Shown: positions 24,732 to 34,530, counted from the stretch's first letter. The stretch: 64,000 bases of DNA from Arthrobacter sp. EpRS71 (GCF_001512285.1 NZ_LNUV01000006.1:1345273-1409272), one strand, 5' to 3'. Numbers and translations: made by a program. The notes: generated by a model not told the origin, from the sequence alone.

Positions 24732-26596
24732 AGGAATTCAGCACGCCCCCTTTGGTGGACATTTCCGGCTACCGCAACGCCACTGACCTCTTGATGCGCA
24801 GGGTCGCCAGCAGCCCGGAGCACGCTGCGTTTGAGGTGCGTGAAGAAGGTGCTGACATCAGCGCCCCGTGGCGCCAGGTGACAACGGCAGAGTTCGCCCA
24901 TGAGGTGCAGGCGCTGGCAAAGGGATTCATTGCGGCCGGAATCGGGCCGGGCGAGTCGTTGGCCATCATGTCCCCTACGCGTTATGAGTGGGCACTTGCC
25001 GATATGGCGGCGTGGTTCGCCGGCGCCGTCGTGGTTCCTGTGTACGAGACGTCGGCGCTGCCGCAGGTGGCGGCCATCCTGGCGGACGCGGAGGTGCGCC
25101 TTGCCGTGGGTGGAAGCGCAGGGCATGCGGAGCTCCTGGAGAGTGGTTTCGCCGACGCTGGAATCGAAGCCTTGGGGGTGTGGACCTTTGATGCCCGTCC
25201 CAACGCGGATCTCAGCAACTTGGTGGAGCTGGGCGTCGGCATACCGGACAGCGTGGTGGAGGAGCGTCGCCTTCTTGCCGGTCTGGACTCGGTGGCCACC
25301 ATTGTTTATACCTCCGGCACCACTGCTGCGCCCAAGGGGGCGTTGATCACCCATGGCAACTTTGTGGGTCAGGTGATGAACGTGGCTGCGGCCTACACCG
25401 AGGTGGTCCGCGAGGGCGGAAACACCATCATTTTCCTGCCCATGGCTCACGTCCTGGCGCGTGGCCTGCAGTTGATCTGCCTGGCCAACGGGATGCGGAT
25501 CGCGCACCTTTCCGATCCCCGTGACGTGGTTCCCGCGCTGGGGGCGCTGAAGCCGACGTTCCTGGTGGTGGTTCCGCGGGTCCTGCAGAAGATCCAGGCA
25601 TCGGCTGCGGCGGCTGCAACCCAAAAGGGGCTGGGACGGGTCTGGGTCTCAGCCCAGCGGACGGCTGTGGAGTGGGGCCGTCACTCAGAAGCGTTCGACG
25701 CCGATCCTGCTGTCCGCGCCCCGCTCGGCTTGCGGCTGAGGCGCGCGGTATTTGACAGGCTTTTCTACTCCCGCCTCCGTGCGTTGGTGGGTGGGCAGCT
25801 GGGTTACCTGCTGTCCGGCGCGGCTGCTTTGGACGCTGAGTTGTCCCTGTTCTTCAGGGGGCTCGGCCTGCCCGTGGTGGAGGGTTACGGCCTGACGGAA
25901 ACAACCGCGCCCCTGACGGGCAACCTTCCCGGTGCCATCACCGCCGGAACAGTGGGCGTGCCCATGCCGGCTACCACCATCCGCATTTCGGAGACCGGCG
26001 AGGTCTTGGCCAAGGGGGTTGGTGTGTTTGCCGGCTACCGCCGCCAGGAGGACAACGCCGCAGCGTTCAGGGACGGGTTCTTTCGCACGGGGGACCTGGG
26101 CGTTCTGGATGGCAAGGGGCAACTCACCCTGCAGGGCCGGATCAAGGACATCATTGTCACCGCGGGCGGCAAAACCATCACTCCGTCCATTTGGGAGGGC
26201 TACGTGGAGGGCGATCCTTTGGTGGCCCACGCAGTGATGGTTGGCGAGGGTAAGCCGTATCTGGGTGGTTTGGTGCTTTTGGACCCGGAATCAGTGGCGG
26301 CCTGGGCTGAACGAGAGGGCATCACGGATTTGAAGGGCCTGACCATCCCCGGCGACGGCGGTGCTGTGCAAGTGGATGACGCCCGCCTGTTGACCGCGAT
26401 CGGCAAGGCTGTGAGCGCTGCAAACTCCAGGATTGCCAGGTCCGAACAGGTGCGCCGGTTCGTGCTGCTGCTGACGGACCTCAGCGAGGCCAACGGAATA
26501 GTGACTCCCACCATGAAACTCAAAAGAGGAGCTTTCACGGAGCGTGTGCATCACATTGTGGACAGCCTTTACACGGACGTGAGGGGTCAGCGATGA
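24728..26596 (+). CDS. Long-chain acyl-CoA synthetase-like AMP-binding enzyme
   Basis: A 622-residue ANL ligase. The P-loop is IVYTSGTTAAPKGALITH (about 195-212), with YGLTETTAPLTG, FFRTGDLGVLDGKGQLTLQGR and KDIIVTAGGKTITPS following. The length and the N-terminal linker resemble AMP-forming fatty acyl-CoA synthetases. Substrate chain length is unknown. GTG lies in a GTGA overlap with marR, and its own stop overlaps the DUF2177 gene (ATGA), giving a coupled marR-ligase-DUF2177 operon. Confidence 0.87.
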   Translation: MKEFSTPPLVDISGYRNATDLLMRRVASSPEHAAFEVREEGADISAPWRQVTTAEFAHEVQALAKGFIAAGIGPGESLAIMSPTRYEWALADMAAWFAGAVVVPVYETSALPQVAAILADAEVRLAVGGSAGHAELLESGFADAGIEALGVWTFDARPNADLSNLVELGVGIPDSVVEERRLLAGLDSVATIVYTSGTTAAPKGALITHGNFVGQVMNVAAAYTEVVREGGNTIIFLPMAHVLARGLQLICLANGMRIAHLSDPRDVVPALGALKPTFLVVVPRVLQKIQASAAAAATQKGLGRVWVSAQRTAVEWGRHSEAFDADPAVRAPLGLRLRRAVFDRLFYSRLRALVGGQLGYLLSGAAALDAELSLFFRGLGLPVVEGYGLTETTAPLTGNLPGAITAGTVGVPMPATTIRISETGEVLAKGVGVFAGYRRQEDNAAAFRDGFFRTGDLGVLDGKGQLTLQGRIKDIIVTAGGKTITPSIWEGYVEGDPLVAHAVMVGEGKPYLGGLVLLDPESVAAWAEREGITDLKGLTIPGDGGAVQVDDARLLTAIGKAVSAANSRIARSEQVRRFVLLLTDLSEANGIVTPTMKLKRGAFTERVHHIVDSLYTDVRGQR

Positions 26597-27015
26597 ACCG
26601 CAAAGTGGTGGATTGGCTGCGGGCCTACGCGGTGGCGGCCGTCATTTTCGCTGTGATTGATGTGGTCTGGATTGCCCTTGTGGTGCTGCGCCAGTATCAA
26701 AGCCAGCTGGGGGACCTTCTTGCCTCCTCGCCCCATCCGTTGGGTGGAATCCTCTTCTACCTGCTTTTTGTTGCCGGCATGGTCCACTTCGGGATCCGGC
26801 CGCTGGATAGGGAATCAACGGTGGGCAAACGGGTGCTGGCGGGCGCCCTTTACGGCTTCTTCACCTACTGCACCTGGGCGTTGACGGCGCTGGCGGTCCT
26901 GAAGGACTTTCCGCTGCAGGTGGCCGTCACGGACATCGCCTGGGGTGCCGGTGTGTGCAGCCTGGTGACATGGCTGACGGTGAAGGTTCTGGGCAAGCGG
27001 CTCCGAAGCCTTTAG
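26593..27015 (+). CDS. DUF2177-family membrane protein
   Basis: A 140-residue protein with four membrane spans (about 9-30, 48-66, 79-100, 108-130). It has the family features DVVWIALV, HPLGGILFYLLFVAGMVHFGI and GALYGFFTYCTWALTALAVLKDF. The function is unknown. It is coupled to the acyl-CoA synthetase by an ATGA overlap, hinting at a role in lipid or membrane handling. Confidence 0.8.
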   Translation: MNRKVVDWLRAYAVAAVIFAVIDVVWIALVVLRQYQSQLGDLLASSPHPLGGILFYLLFVAGMVHFGIRPLDRESTVGKRVLAGALYGFFTYCTWALTALAVLKDFPLQVAVTDIAWGAGVCSLVTWLTVKVLGKRLRSL

Positions 27016-27051
27016 CGCCGCTTGCGGGCCAGGACTGTCGGTGCCCGGGTT

Positions 27052-27057
27052 TAGGCT
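27052..27057 (+). promoter_or_regulatory. -10 box of leaderless pentapeptide gene
   Basis: TAGGCT, 6 nt before ATG 27064; no clear -35. Confidence 0.4.
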
Positions 27058-27063
27058 CGATGC

Positions 27064-27717
27064 ATGAGCTCAAAGGTAGTGGCACCAAAAATATCGCCCG
27101 TACGGTTGGAAGAATTGCGCGACGACGACGCCCCGGACTTCCAGCGTGGCGAAAGGTACGACGGCGTCAGGCTCACCCGTGTTTCTGCAGACGGAGAGGA
27201 ACTGAGTGGCGCCGATTTCATTGAGTGCGAGCTGAACGGGGTCTCCTTCAACGAAGCTCAGCTGCGGGGGGCAACGTTCCGCGAGTGCATCTTCTCCGAA
27301 CCATACGCCCCGGTCTTCATGGCTGCGCGGACTTCCTGGCAGGACGTGGAGATCACCAATCCACGGTGGGGATCGGCCGAACTCTATGAGGGAAACTGGC
27401 GATCTGTCCGAATCGATGGCGGCAAGCTGGACTATGTGAATCTCCGTGGCTCCAAGCTCATGGATCTTCAGATTTCCGATTGCATCATCAATGAGCTTGA
27501 TCTTGGCGGTTGCACGGGCACGCGGTTGGCTTTGAAGAACTGCACTATCGGCACGCTGGATGTTACGGGTGCCAAGCTGAAGGACGTGGATTTGCGGACC
27601 TCGGAGTTCCGCGGAATCAACGGATTGGCCGGGCTCGCCGGAGTGGTGATCGATGACTACCAGCTGAGCCTCATGGCACCGCTGCTGGCCGGGCATTTGG
27701 GAATTCGAGTGCTCTGA
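27064..27717 (+). CDS. Pentapeptide-repeat protein
   Basis: A 217-residue soluble protein. From about residue 40 it follows the A(D/N)LxX pentapeptide pattern of a right-handed quadrilateral beta-helix: LSGADFIECELNGVSFNEA, LRGATFRECIF, LDYVNLRGSKL, LDVTGAKLKDVDLRTSEF. It resembles general pentapeptide proteins rather than a clear Qnr/MfpA gyrase protector, since the array is interrupted around 85-125. The start has a TAGGCT box for leaderless expression. Confidence 0.83.
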   Translation: MSSKVVAPKISPVRLEELRDDDAPDFQRGERYDGVRLTRVSADGEELSGADFIECELNGVSFNEAQLRGATFRECIFSEPYAPVFMAARTSWQDVEITNPRWGSAELYEGNWRSVRIDGGKLDYVNLRGSKLMDLQISDCIINELDLGGCTGTRLALKNCTIGTLDVTGAKLKDVDLRTSEFRGINGLAGLAGVVIDDYQLSLMAPLLAGHLGIRVL

Positions 27718-27766
27718 TCCGGGCTGGGGCCGGTCTCTGCTGATCCGTAACCGAGGACTTCAACTG

Positions 27767-27820
27767 TTGACCGGCTCCCCGGGCCGTGTAATCTTTATAG
27801 AACGAACGGTCGGTATATTA
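27767..27820 (+). promoter_or_regulatory. Promoter and PaaR-type operator of the thiolase operon
   Basis: TTGACC (27767-27772), 16-nt spacer, TAATCT (27789-27794). The predicted start point falls inside a palindrome-like site (27799-27820) with core GAACGGTCGGT, close to the site before paaZ. Confidence 0.6.
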
Positions 27821-27859
27821 TTCCTGTCCGGTCCCTTTCACTTCGCGAAGGATGTTCTC

Positions 27860-29086
27860 ATGGTCGAGGCTTTTCTTGTTGGCGGCGCACGAACGCCTGT
27901 AGGTCGCTACGGTGGGGCATTGTCCTCCGTTCGCCCGGACGATCTAGCAGCGCTGGTGGTCCGGGAAGCGGTGGCGCGTGCCGGCGTCGATCCTGACTCG
28001 ATTGATGAGGTGATCCTCGGCAACGCCAACGGCGCGGGCGAGGAGAACCGGAATGTGGCCCGTATGGCCACCCTCCTTGCGGGACTTCCCCTCCACATCC
28101 CCGGGATCACGGTGAACCGACTGTGCGCCTCGGGCCTCAGCGCGATCATCATGGCCAGCCACATGATCAAGTCCGGGGCAGCAGACATCGTCGTGGCCGG
28201 TGGTGTGGAGTCCATGAGCCGTGCCCCTTGGGTGCAGGAGAAGCCCGCCACGGCGTTCGCCAAGCCAGGCCAGATCTTCGACACCTCCATCGGCTGGCGC
28301 TTTGCCAATCCGCTGTTCACCAAGGGTGAGCTCTCCCGCGACGGCAAGATGACCTACTCCATGCCGGAAACGGCCGAGGAAGTGGGCCGAGTGGACAACA
28401 TCTCCCGCGAAGATGCCGACGCTTTCGCCGTCCGCTCCCACGAGCTCGCGCTGGCCGCCATTGCCGGTGGTCGCTTCAAGGACGAGATCGTTCCCGTCAC
28501 CGTCAAGACGCGTAAGTCCGAAACCGTGGTGGACACGGATGAGGGCCCCCGCGAAGGCACCACCATGGACGTCCTGGCCAAGTTGCGGCCCGTAGTCCCC
28601 GGCGGATCGGTAGTCACGGCAGGCAACTCATCTACCCTCAACGACGGCGCCTCGGCCATCATCGTCGCGTCCGAAGCTGCCATCAAGAAGTTCGGCCTGA
28701 CGCCCCGTGCACGGATTATCGACGGCGCTTCGGCCGGTTGTGAGCCCGAAATCATGGGAATCGGCCCGGTCCCGGCCACCCAAAAGGTCCTGTTACGTGC
28801 CGGCCTCAGCGTAGATCAGCTGGGCGCCGTTGAACTCAACGAAGCCTTCGCCACCCAGTCACTTGCCACCATGCGGCGTCTCGGACTGAACCCGGACATC
28901 GTCAACAACGACGGCGGTGCCATCAGTTTGGGGCACCCGCTCGGTTCCAGCGGCTCCCGCATTGCCATCACGCTGCTGGGCCGCATGGAACGCGAACTCG
29001 CCTCCTCTTCCGGACCTAAGCTCGGATTGGCCACCATGTGCATCGGTGTTGGACAAGGCACCGCGATGCTGCTGGAGGGCGTGTAA
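27860..29086 (+). CDS. Acetyl-CoA acetyltransferase / 3-oxoadipyl-CoA thiolase-like
   Basis: A 408-residue thiolase. The nucleophile Cys is in VNRLCASGLSAI (about residue 92), with NEAFATQS, the GGAISLGHPLGSSG His motif and the second Cys in TMCIGVGQGTA. The start is ATG 27860 with AAGGA 7 nt upstream; the frame is open to 27767, where the TTG is really the -35 element. The following hydratase and dehydrogenase genes, plus the PaaR-type operator, suggest the last thiolytic steps of phenylacetate breakdown (PaaJ role). It could also serve general beta-oxidation. Confidence 0.88.
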   Translation: MVEAFLVGGARTPVGRYGGALSSVRPDDLAALVVREAVARAGVDPDSIDEVILGNANGAGEENRNVARMATLLAGLPLHIPGITVNRLCASGLSAIIMASHMIKSGAADIVVAGGVESMSRAPWVQEKPATAFAKPGQIFDTSIGWRFANPLFTKGELSRDGKMTYSMPETAEEVGRVDNISREDADAFAVRSHELALAAIAGGRFKDEIVPVTVKTRKSETVVDTDEGPREGTTMDVLAKLRPVVPGGSVVTAGNSSTLNDGASAIIVASEAAIKKFGLTPRARIIDGASAGCEPEIMGIGPVPATQKVLLRAGLSVDQLGAVELNEAFATQSLATMRRLGLNPDIVNNDGGAISLGHPLGSSGSRIAITLLGRMERELASSSGPKLGLATMCIGVGQGTAMLLEGV

Positions 29087-29907
29087 TGGCACTGAATCCT
29101 CAAGACTTCACCACGCTCCTGCTCGAGGAGCGCGAGGACCGGCTCACTGTTCTGCTGAACCGTCCCGAGGTCCGTAACGCGATCGACCAGACCATGGTGG
29201 ACGAGCTTCACAGGGTCTGCGCGGAGCTTGAGCGAAACCCTAAAGTGCTCATCATCGCCGGAACTGAGGGCGTTTTCGCCTCCGGTGCGGACATTGGACA
29301 GCTACGCGAACGCCGCCGGGACGACGCCTTGCAGGGGATCAACTCCACCATCTTTGTGCGCATCGCCAAGCTGCCCATGCCGGTCATTGCGGCCTTGGAT
29401 GGGTACTGCCTGGGCGGGGGAGCAGAGCTCGCCTACGCCGCCGACTTCCGTATCGGTACACCGAGCGTCCGGATCGGCAACCCGGAGTCCGGGCTGGGAA
29501 TCCTTGCCGCAGCCGGGGCAACGTGGCGGCTGAAGGAGCTTGTGGGGGAGCCGAAGGCCAAGGAAATCCTCCTGGCCGGCGCAGTGCTCCGTGCCGAGGA
29601 GGCCTTGCGCATCAGCCTCATCACGGAAATCCACGAAGCGCCCGAACTGATGGATGCGGCACACAAATTGGCGGAACGGATCGGACGTCAAGACCCGCTG
29701 GCGGTGCGCATTACCAAATCGGTGTTCCACGCTCCGGCCGAAGCCCACCCGCTGATCGATACCCTCGCGCAGGGAATCCTCTTCGAGTCCCAGGCCAAGT
29801 TTGATCGCATGCAGGCTTTCCTGGACAAGAAATCGGCCAAAGCCTCGCAAGACACAGCCACTGCAGCCGACGCTGCCGCACCCACGCAAGACAGGACCCG
29901 GAAATGA
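29086..29907 (+). CDS. Enoyl-CoA hydratase (phenylacetate type)
   Basis: A 273-residue crotonase-fold protein with FASGADIGQLRE and ALDGYCLGGGAELAYAADFRI (oxyanion hole), and NPESGLGILAAAGAT in the catalytic region, where relatives have a Glu pair. The C-terminal tail is Ala/Lys-rich. The ATG overlaps the thiolase stop by one base (TAATG). By position it fills the PaaF or PaaG role, hydrating or isomerising CoA intermediates after ring opening. The two cannot be separated by sequence alone. Confidence 0.85.
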   Translation: MALNPQDFTTLLLEEREDRLTVLLNRPEVRNAIDQTMVDELHRVCAELERNPKVLIIAGTEGVFASGADIGQLRERRRDDALQGINSTIFVRIAKLPMPVIAALDGYCLGGGAELAYAADFRIGTPSVRIGNPESGLGILAAAGATWRLKELVGEPKAKEILLAGAVLRAEEALRISLITEIHEAPELMDAAHKLAERIGRQDPLAVRITKSVFHAPAEAHPLIDTLAQGILFESQAKFDRMQAFLDKKSAKASQDTATAADAAAPTQDRTRK

Positions 29908-30779
29908 CAGAAGCTCCCGCCATCCCGCACGTTGTTGGAGTCCTTGGTGGTGGCCGGATGGGGGCCGGAATCGCACATGCGTTCCTCACCAAAGGTGCCA
30001 CTGTGATCGTGGTGGAACGCGATCACGAGGCAGCAGCCGGAGCTCAAGGCCGCGTGGCAGAGGCCGTGTCCAAGTCGGCCGAACGCGGCACCTTGAACGG
30101 GTCGCCTGAAGAAGCCATGGCCCGTTTCAGCTCCTCCACGGATTACGCATCCTTCATCCACTGTGGCCTGGTGGTGGAAGCCGTGCCGGAGGACTATCAA
30201 CTCAAAGTCACAGCGCTCAAAGCCGTGGAGGACAACCTCTCCGCGGAGGCGTTCCTTGCTTCCAATACCTCCTCGCTCTCCGTGACGGACCTCGCCAAGG
30301 AACTCCGCCGTCCGGCCAATTTCGTGGGCCTGCACTTCTTCAACCCGGTGCCCGCGTCCACCCTCATTGAAGTGGTGCTGGCCAAGGAAACGTCTCCCGA
30401 ACTGGCTGAAGCGGCGAAAAGCTGGACTGAGGCACTCGGCAAGACCGCCGTCGTCGTCAATGATGCTCCCGGCTTTGCCTCTTCAAGGCTCGGCGTGGCA
30501 ATTGCCCTTGAGGCGATGCGCATGGTGGAGGAAGGCGTGGCGTCGGCGGAGGACATTGATGCCGCGATGGTTCTGGGCTACAAGCACCCCACGGGTCCGC
30601 TGAAGACCACGGATATTGTGGGTTTGGACGTTCGCCTGGGTATTGCCGAATACCTTCACTCGACGCTCGGCGACCGTTTCGCTCCGCCGCAGATCCTGCG
30701 GGACAAAGTGGCGCGCGGTGAACTGGGACGCAAGTCAGGCAAGGGCTTCTTCGACTGGAATGACCAGCCGTTAGGCTAA
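29904..30779 (+). CDS. 3-hydroxyacyl-CoA dehydrogenase (PaaH-like)
   Basis: A 291-residue NAD-dependent enzyme. The Rossmann motif is VGVLGGGRMGAGIAHAFL, the catalytic His is in NFVGLHFFNPVPASTLIEVV, and NDAPGFASSRL starts the second domain. Single-domain length matches PaaH/Hbd rather than fused FadB. It starts in ATGA overlap with the hydratase. Thiolase, hydratase and dehydrogenase thus form one tightly coupled beta-oxidation unit. Confidence 0.9.
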   Translation: MTEAPAIPHVVGVLGGGRMGAGIAHAFLTKGATVIVVERDHEAAAGAQGRVAEAVSKSAERGTLNGSPEEAMARFSSSTDYASFIHCGLVVEAVPEDYQLKVTALKAVEDNLSAEAFLASNTSSLSVTDLAKELRRPANFVGLHFFNPVPASTLIEVVLAKETSPELAEAAKSWTEALGKTAVVVNDAPGFASSRLGVAIALEAMRMVEEGVASAEDIDAAMVLGYKHPTGPLKTTDIVGLDVRLGIAEYLHSTLGDRFAPPQILRDKVARGELGRKSGKGFFDWNDQPLG

Positions 30780-30783
30780 CCGG

Positions 30784-31380
30784 GTGACTTCTCTTGAACC
30801 CATCACCCTGACCGGCCAGTTCGTAACGCTGGAACCGTTGAGCCATGAACACCATGACGGCCTGGTGGACGCAGCCCGTGACGGCGATCTCTGGAAGCTT
30901 TGGTACACCTCCGTCCCGGCCCCGGAGGGCATGGCCGCTGAAATCGATCGCCGTCTGGGCCTGCAGGCGACGGGGTCCATGCTGCCTTTCGCCACGCGAT
31001 CCAACGCCACCGGCAAGCTCATCGGCATGACCACCTACATGAACATCGACGCCGAAACGCCTCGTTTGGAGATCGGCTCCACGTGGAACGCTGCGTCGGC
31101 GCACGGCACGGGGACCAACCCGGATTCGAAGCTGCTGCTCCTGCGCCATGCCTTTGAGACCTTGGGCTGCCCCGCCGTGGAGTTCCGCACGCACTGGCTG
31201 AACCAGCAGTCCCGTGAGGCGATCGCCCGGCTCGGCGCCAAACAGGACGGCGTCCTGCGAAGCCATTCCCGCAGCCTGGACGGTGCCCTCCGCGACACCG
31301 TGGTGTTCTCCATCCTTGAGCACGAATGGCCCGCGGTCAGGAACGGGCTGGAGTTCCGGTTGGCTAAATACGGCGCCTAA
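30784..31380 (+). CDS. GNAT-family N-acetyltransferase
   Basis: A 198-residue RimJ/RimL-like acetyltransferase with FVTLEPLSHEHHDGL, LEIGSTWNAASAHGTGTNPDSK (acetyl-CoA binding region) and EFRTHWLNQQSREAIARLGAKQDG. GTG is 4 nt after the PaaH-like stop, so it may be co-transcribed with the paa genes. The substrate is unknown. It is followed by a palindrome at 31387-31449. Confidence 0.82.
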   Translation: MTSLEPITLTGQFVTLEPLSHEHHDGLVDAARDGDLWKLWYTSVPAPEGMAAEIDRRLGLQATGSMLPFATRSNATGKLIGMTTYMNIDAETPRLEIGSTWNAASAHGTGTNPDSKLLLLRHAFETLGCPAVEFRTHWLNQQSREAIARLGAKQDGVLRSHSRSLDGALRDTVVFSILEHEWPAVRNGLEFRLAKYGA

Positions 31381-31386
31381 CTGCCG

Positions 31387-31449
31387 CGCCGAGGGGTGAG
31401 CTTTCGGCTTTATCCGAACGCCTAAACCTTAAGATCTAACTCCTCGGCG
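31387..31449. repeat. Extragenic palindrome, family 2, copy 1
   Basis: Outer arms CGCCGAGGGGTGAG and CTAACTCCTCGGCG, nearly complementary, surround an inner TTCGG/CCGAA hairpin. It is related to 32483-32549 on the other side of the SGNH hydrolase gene. Confidence 0.7.
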
Positions 31450-31593
31450 TGCCGTTAAGGTCTTTCCCCCGCGCACCGGCAGGCGTAATCTGGCCACACA
31501 TTGCCCCGGGTACGCGGCCGACTGGTGGGCGCGCCGCAACTTCCGCGTATACGGAACCGGAGCCCCATCCAGCGGTAAAAAAGGGGATTCACA

Positions 31594-32478
31594 ATGGCAA
31601 CTCATCAATTACGACGGCGGCACACCACTTTTGCGGGCGCGTTTGCCGTCCTGGCGCTCACCTTAGGATTTACGGCAAGTCCGGCGACTGCCGCCCCGCC
31701 GCCACCGGTGGACTACGTTGCGCTCGGAGATTCGTATACTGCCGGGACCGGGGCCGGCGGGTTGTATGCAGACGCAATTTGTTGGCAAAGCGAGGGCGGC
31801 TACGTGGATGTGGTTGCCGATACAGGCCGCGTGAACCTTTTGGCGAACGGGGCGTGCCATGGGGCGCTCTTGTTTACTCTCGACGAGGTTCCCATTCCAT
31901 CGGTTTCGGCCCAGATTAGCGGCCTGGGGAACGAGCTTGCTGCTGCGGAGCTCGTCAGTATTACGGCAGGCGCCAATGACATTGGGAGTGGGGATGCTCT
32001 GGTTGCTTGCCTCACGCAGACTCTCATCATCTGCCAGGGTGCCGTGAATAATGCCATGTCCCTCTTGCCGGGCCTGGAGTTGACGCTTGCGGAAATTTAC
32101 AGGGACATCGCCGAAGCCGCGCCAAATGCAACCATCGCGGTGATGGGCTACCCACTGCTCTTTGATCCCATCAACGGTGTGCCCATTGTTTCTGTGGAGC
32201 ACCAGATTGAGGTCAACCGGGCCGTCGCTGCTCTCAACACGACCATTGCAGCAGCGGTGAAGGCGAGTGAGGTCAATGCGGTGTTCGTTGACGTGACCAA
32301 GCGGTTCCGCGGGCATGCGGTCAACTCAGCTGAACCGTGGATTGTGCTGGTTCCGGCTCCCGTGCCCCCGTTCGATCGCCTGCCGGATGCTAACTTCCAC
32401 CCGAATCCGGCCGGCCATCAGGCCTACGCCGCAGCCCTACTCTCCACAATCAAGCCCGCCCAGTTGGCAAAGCGCTAA
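31594..32478 (+). CDS. Secreted SGNH/GDSL hydrolase
   Basis: A 294-residue exported esterase/lipase-like protein. The signal peptide (about 1-34) ends at ATAA. Block I is YVALGDSYTAGTG (Ser nucleophile), block III is ITAGANDIG, and block V is ANFHPNPAGHQAYA (catalytic Asp/His region). Cysteines are present for disulfides, as in secreted actinobacterial SGNH lipases. AAAGGGG lies 7 nt before the ATG. It is a single gene bracketed by the two family-2 palindromes. Confidence 0.87.
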   Translation: MATHQLRRRHTTFAGAFAVLALTLGFTASPATAAPPPPVDYVALGDSYTAGTGAGGLYADAICWQSEGGYVDVVADTGRVNLLANGACHGALLFTLDEVPIPSVSAQISGLGNELAAAELVSITAGANDIGSGDALVACLTQTLIICQGAVNNAMSLLPGLELTLAEIYRDIAEAAPNATIAVMGYPLLFDPINGVPIVSVEHQIEVNRAVAALNTTIAAAVKASEVNAVFVDVTKRFRGHAVNSAEPWIVLVPAPVPPFDRLPDANFHPNPAGHQAYAAALLSTIKPAQLAKR

Positions 32479-32482
32479 CCCA

Positions 32483-32549
32483 CTCGCCGAGGGGTGAGAT
32501 CTCGGGTGTAAGAACACCCGATAAGCCCGAGAGCTAACCCCTCGGCGAG
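32483..32549. repeat. Extragenic palindrome, family 2, copy 2
   Basis: Outer arms CTCGCCGAGGGGTGAG and CTAACCCCTCGGCGAG, plus an inner CGGGTGT/ACACCCG hairpin with loop AAGA. The outer arms match copy 1 at 31387-31449; the inner hairpin differs. It likely terminates the SGNH gene. Confidence 0.75.
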
Positions 32550-32594
32550 ATAGCCCACCCAAATCACGCGCGCATCACGCCGCCGCAACGCCCG

Positions 32595-33728
32595 TCACAA
32601 CGCCACGCTCTCCCCGGCCAAGGCAGTCCGCACGGAGGTCCAGGATTTCAGGACTTCCAACACCGCCGGATCACGCTCGGCCAGGATGGCCTGTTGGTAC
32701 GAGTCCTCCAGCAGTGAATCCACGGACACCCGGACGCCGGTGGAGGCGCTGAGGATGGCGGCCTCCACCATGGCCAGGCTCATGATGTTCTGGTGAACCC
32801 GTCCCATGGGCGTGCTTCCCGTGCGCACAGCGGCCACGAAGTCGCGCAAGGATCCGGCAATCTCCTGGCCCGGATCCTCCGGGTTCACGGCATCGCTGGG
32901 AGGAGGAACCGAGGAGACCGGCGCGTTGTCGCCATCCCAAAGGACAGTTCCGTGTTCACCACTGATCCGCCATGACGCATTCCATGAGGTCTCCTGCCCG
33001 GGACTGCACCAGCTGCCCGTGAACACAAAGCGCCCGCCACCGGTCATTTCGAAGATGGCCGTGGACCCCGCGTCTCCGCGGTACCAGCTCCAAGAGGGGT
33101 TGTATTCCTCGCAGAGCACGGAGACGGGATCGGCGTCAAGCAGGAAGCGGGCCATGTCGAACTGGTGGATGGCCATGTCCAGCAGGAGCGGATGATCCAT
33201 GGCGTCACGGAAGCCGCCGAAGTGCGGGGCCTTGAAGAACTCAGCGGACACAATGCCAACTGCACCCAAAGTTGACGATAGGTGTTTGGCGGAGAACAAG
33301 TGCTTGTTGTATCGCCGGGACTGGCTGACCATGAACAGCTGACCATGGAGCTCGGAGGCGGCCGCCAAGGAAAGCCCTTGGGCCACGGTGGAAGCGACTG
33401 GTTTCTCACCGAGGACCGGCAAGCCTGCGGCCAGCGCTTCGGTGGTGACCGGATGATGCGCGGCAGGAACGGTGACATTGATGACCGCCTGGGCTCCGAC
33501 GTCGGACGCCAACTGCGCGGTACCAACGCCGACCGGTAGATCTGGACGGCCCAGCGACGCAGCCGCGTCAGCGGCGGCGGCAAGGTCCAGGTCAACGATG
33601 CCCATGAGCTCAACCAGAGGTGACTCCTGGACCGTTCTGAGCCACGCGCGGCCCATGCCCCCGGCGCCTACAACAATGACGCGGAGGGGAGTGCCGTCGT
33701 CGGGAATGGTAGCGAAAGGCGTGCTCAC
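32595..33728 (-). CDS. Gfo/Idh/MocA-family oxidoreductase
   Basis: A 377-residue sugar or inositol dehydrogenase-like protein. The NAD(P)-binding fold is [16 protein letters not shown] (about 17-32), the conserved Glu-Lys-Pro is in [10 protein letters not shown], and the catalytic region has [17 protein letters not shown]. It overlaps the ThuA gene by 4 bp and is last in a five-gene run with a sugar ABC importer. Its substrate is probably the imported sugar, whose identity is unknown. Confidence 0.87.
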   Translation of the reverse strand: MSTPFATIPDDGTPLRVIVVGAGGMGRAWLRTVQESPLVELMGIVDLDLAAAADAAASLGRPDLPVGVGTAQLASDVGAQAVINVTVPAAHHPVTTEALAAGLPVLGEKPVASTVAQGLSLAAASELHGQLFMVSQSRRYNKHLFSAKHLSSTLGAVGIVSAEFFKAPHFGGFRDAMDHPLLLDMAIHQFDMARFLLDADPVSVLCEEYNPSWSWYRGDAGSTAIFEMTGGGRFVFTGSWCSPGQETSWNASWRISGEHGTVLWDGDNAPVSSVPPPSDAVNPEDPGQEIAGSLRDFVAAVRTGSTPMGRVHQNIMSLAMVEAAILSASTGVRVSVDSLLEDSYQQAILAERDPAVLEVLKSWTSVRTALAGESVAL

Positions 33729-34498
33729 GCGTTGGCCCCCTGGTAGCTCTTGCCGTTGAAGAAATCGCCGGTCTCGTACCGCAGGAGCTCAGGTACGGCA
33801 CGCTCGGGACGGTCGGTGACGGCCCACTCCACGGCGTTGGCGATCACGCGCCGGACGTCCCGATGGTGGTAGACGGGGTAGTCCTGGTCGCCCGGGCTGA
33901 AGAAGAATATTTTGCCGTGGCCGCGGCGGAAGGTGCAGCCGGATCGGAAAACTTCGCCGCCGCTGAAGGAGCTGATGAACACCAATTCCTCAGGCGTGGG
34001 GATGTCGAAGAATTCGCCATACATTTCCTGCTGCGGAATCTCAATGGGGTGCGGGATGCCCTTGGCGATGGGGTGCGTCGGATCCACGGTCCATACGAGT
34101 TCGCGGTCCTGCTCCGAGCGCCAACGCAGGGTGCAGGAGGTGCCCATGAGCTTGGTGAAAATTTTGGACCAGTGCCCCGAGTGCAGCACAATCAGGCCCA
34201 TTCCAGCCAGGACGTGGCGGTGGACGCGCTCCACAATCTCGTCGTCGACATCAGCGTGGGACATGTGGCCCCACCAGGTCAGGACGTCGGTTGTGGCCAG
34301 GACTTCCTCGCTGAGGCCGTGTTCGGGTTCGTCCAGGGTTGCGGTCCGGACCTCGACGGCGGCACCCAGGTTCTCTTCGATGCCCGCCTTGATGGCGCCA
34401 TGCATGCCCTCCGGGTAGAGGCGGGCCACCAGTTCATCGCGCTTCTCGTGGCGGTTCTCAGACCACACGGTGACGCGGATGGGAGTGCTCTCAGTCAT
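33725..34498 (-). CDS. ThuA-domain protein (trehalose-utilisation family)
   Basis: A 257-residue glutamine-amidotransferase-fold protein. It has [12 protein letters not shown] near the start, [34 protein letters not shown] and EEMYGEFF-like text ([19 protein letters not shown]), and it ends with a ring of YRHE-like residues. ThuA is required for trehalose or related disaccharide use in rhizobia; its reaction there involves 3-keto sugars. It lies between the permease genes and the oxidoreductase gene, which supports a sugar oxidation role. Confidence 0.82.
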   Translation of the reverse strand: MTESTPIRVTVWSENRHEKRDELVARLYPEGMHGAIKAGIEENLGAAVEVRTATLDEPEHGLSEEVLATTDVLTWWGHMSHADVDDEIVERVHRHVLAGMGLIVLHSGHWSKIFTKLMGTSCTLRWRSEQDRELVWTVDPTHPIAKGIPHPIEIPQQEMYGEFFDIPTPEELVFISSFSGGEVFRSGCTFRRGHGKIFFFSPGDQDYPVYHHRDVRRVIANAVEWAVTDRPERAVPELLRYETGDFFNGKSYQGANA

Positions 34499-34530
34499 GG
34501 TTTTCTCCTTTGAAGGTGTGGAAACGCGGT

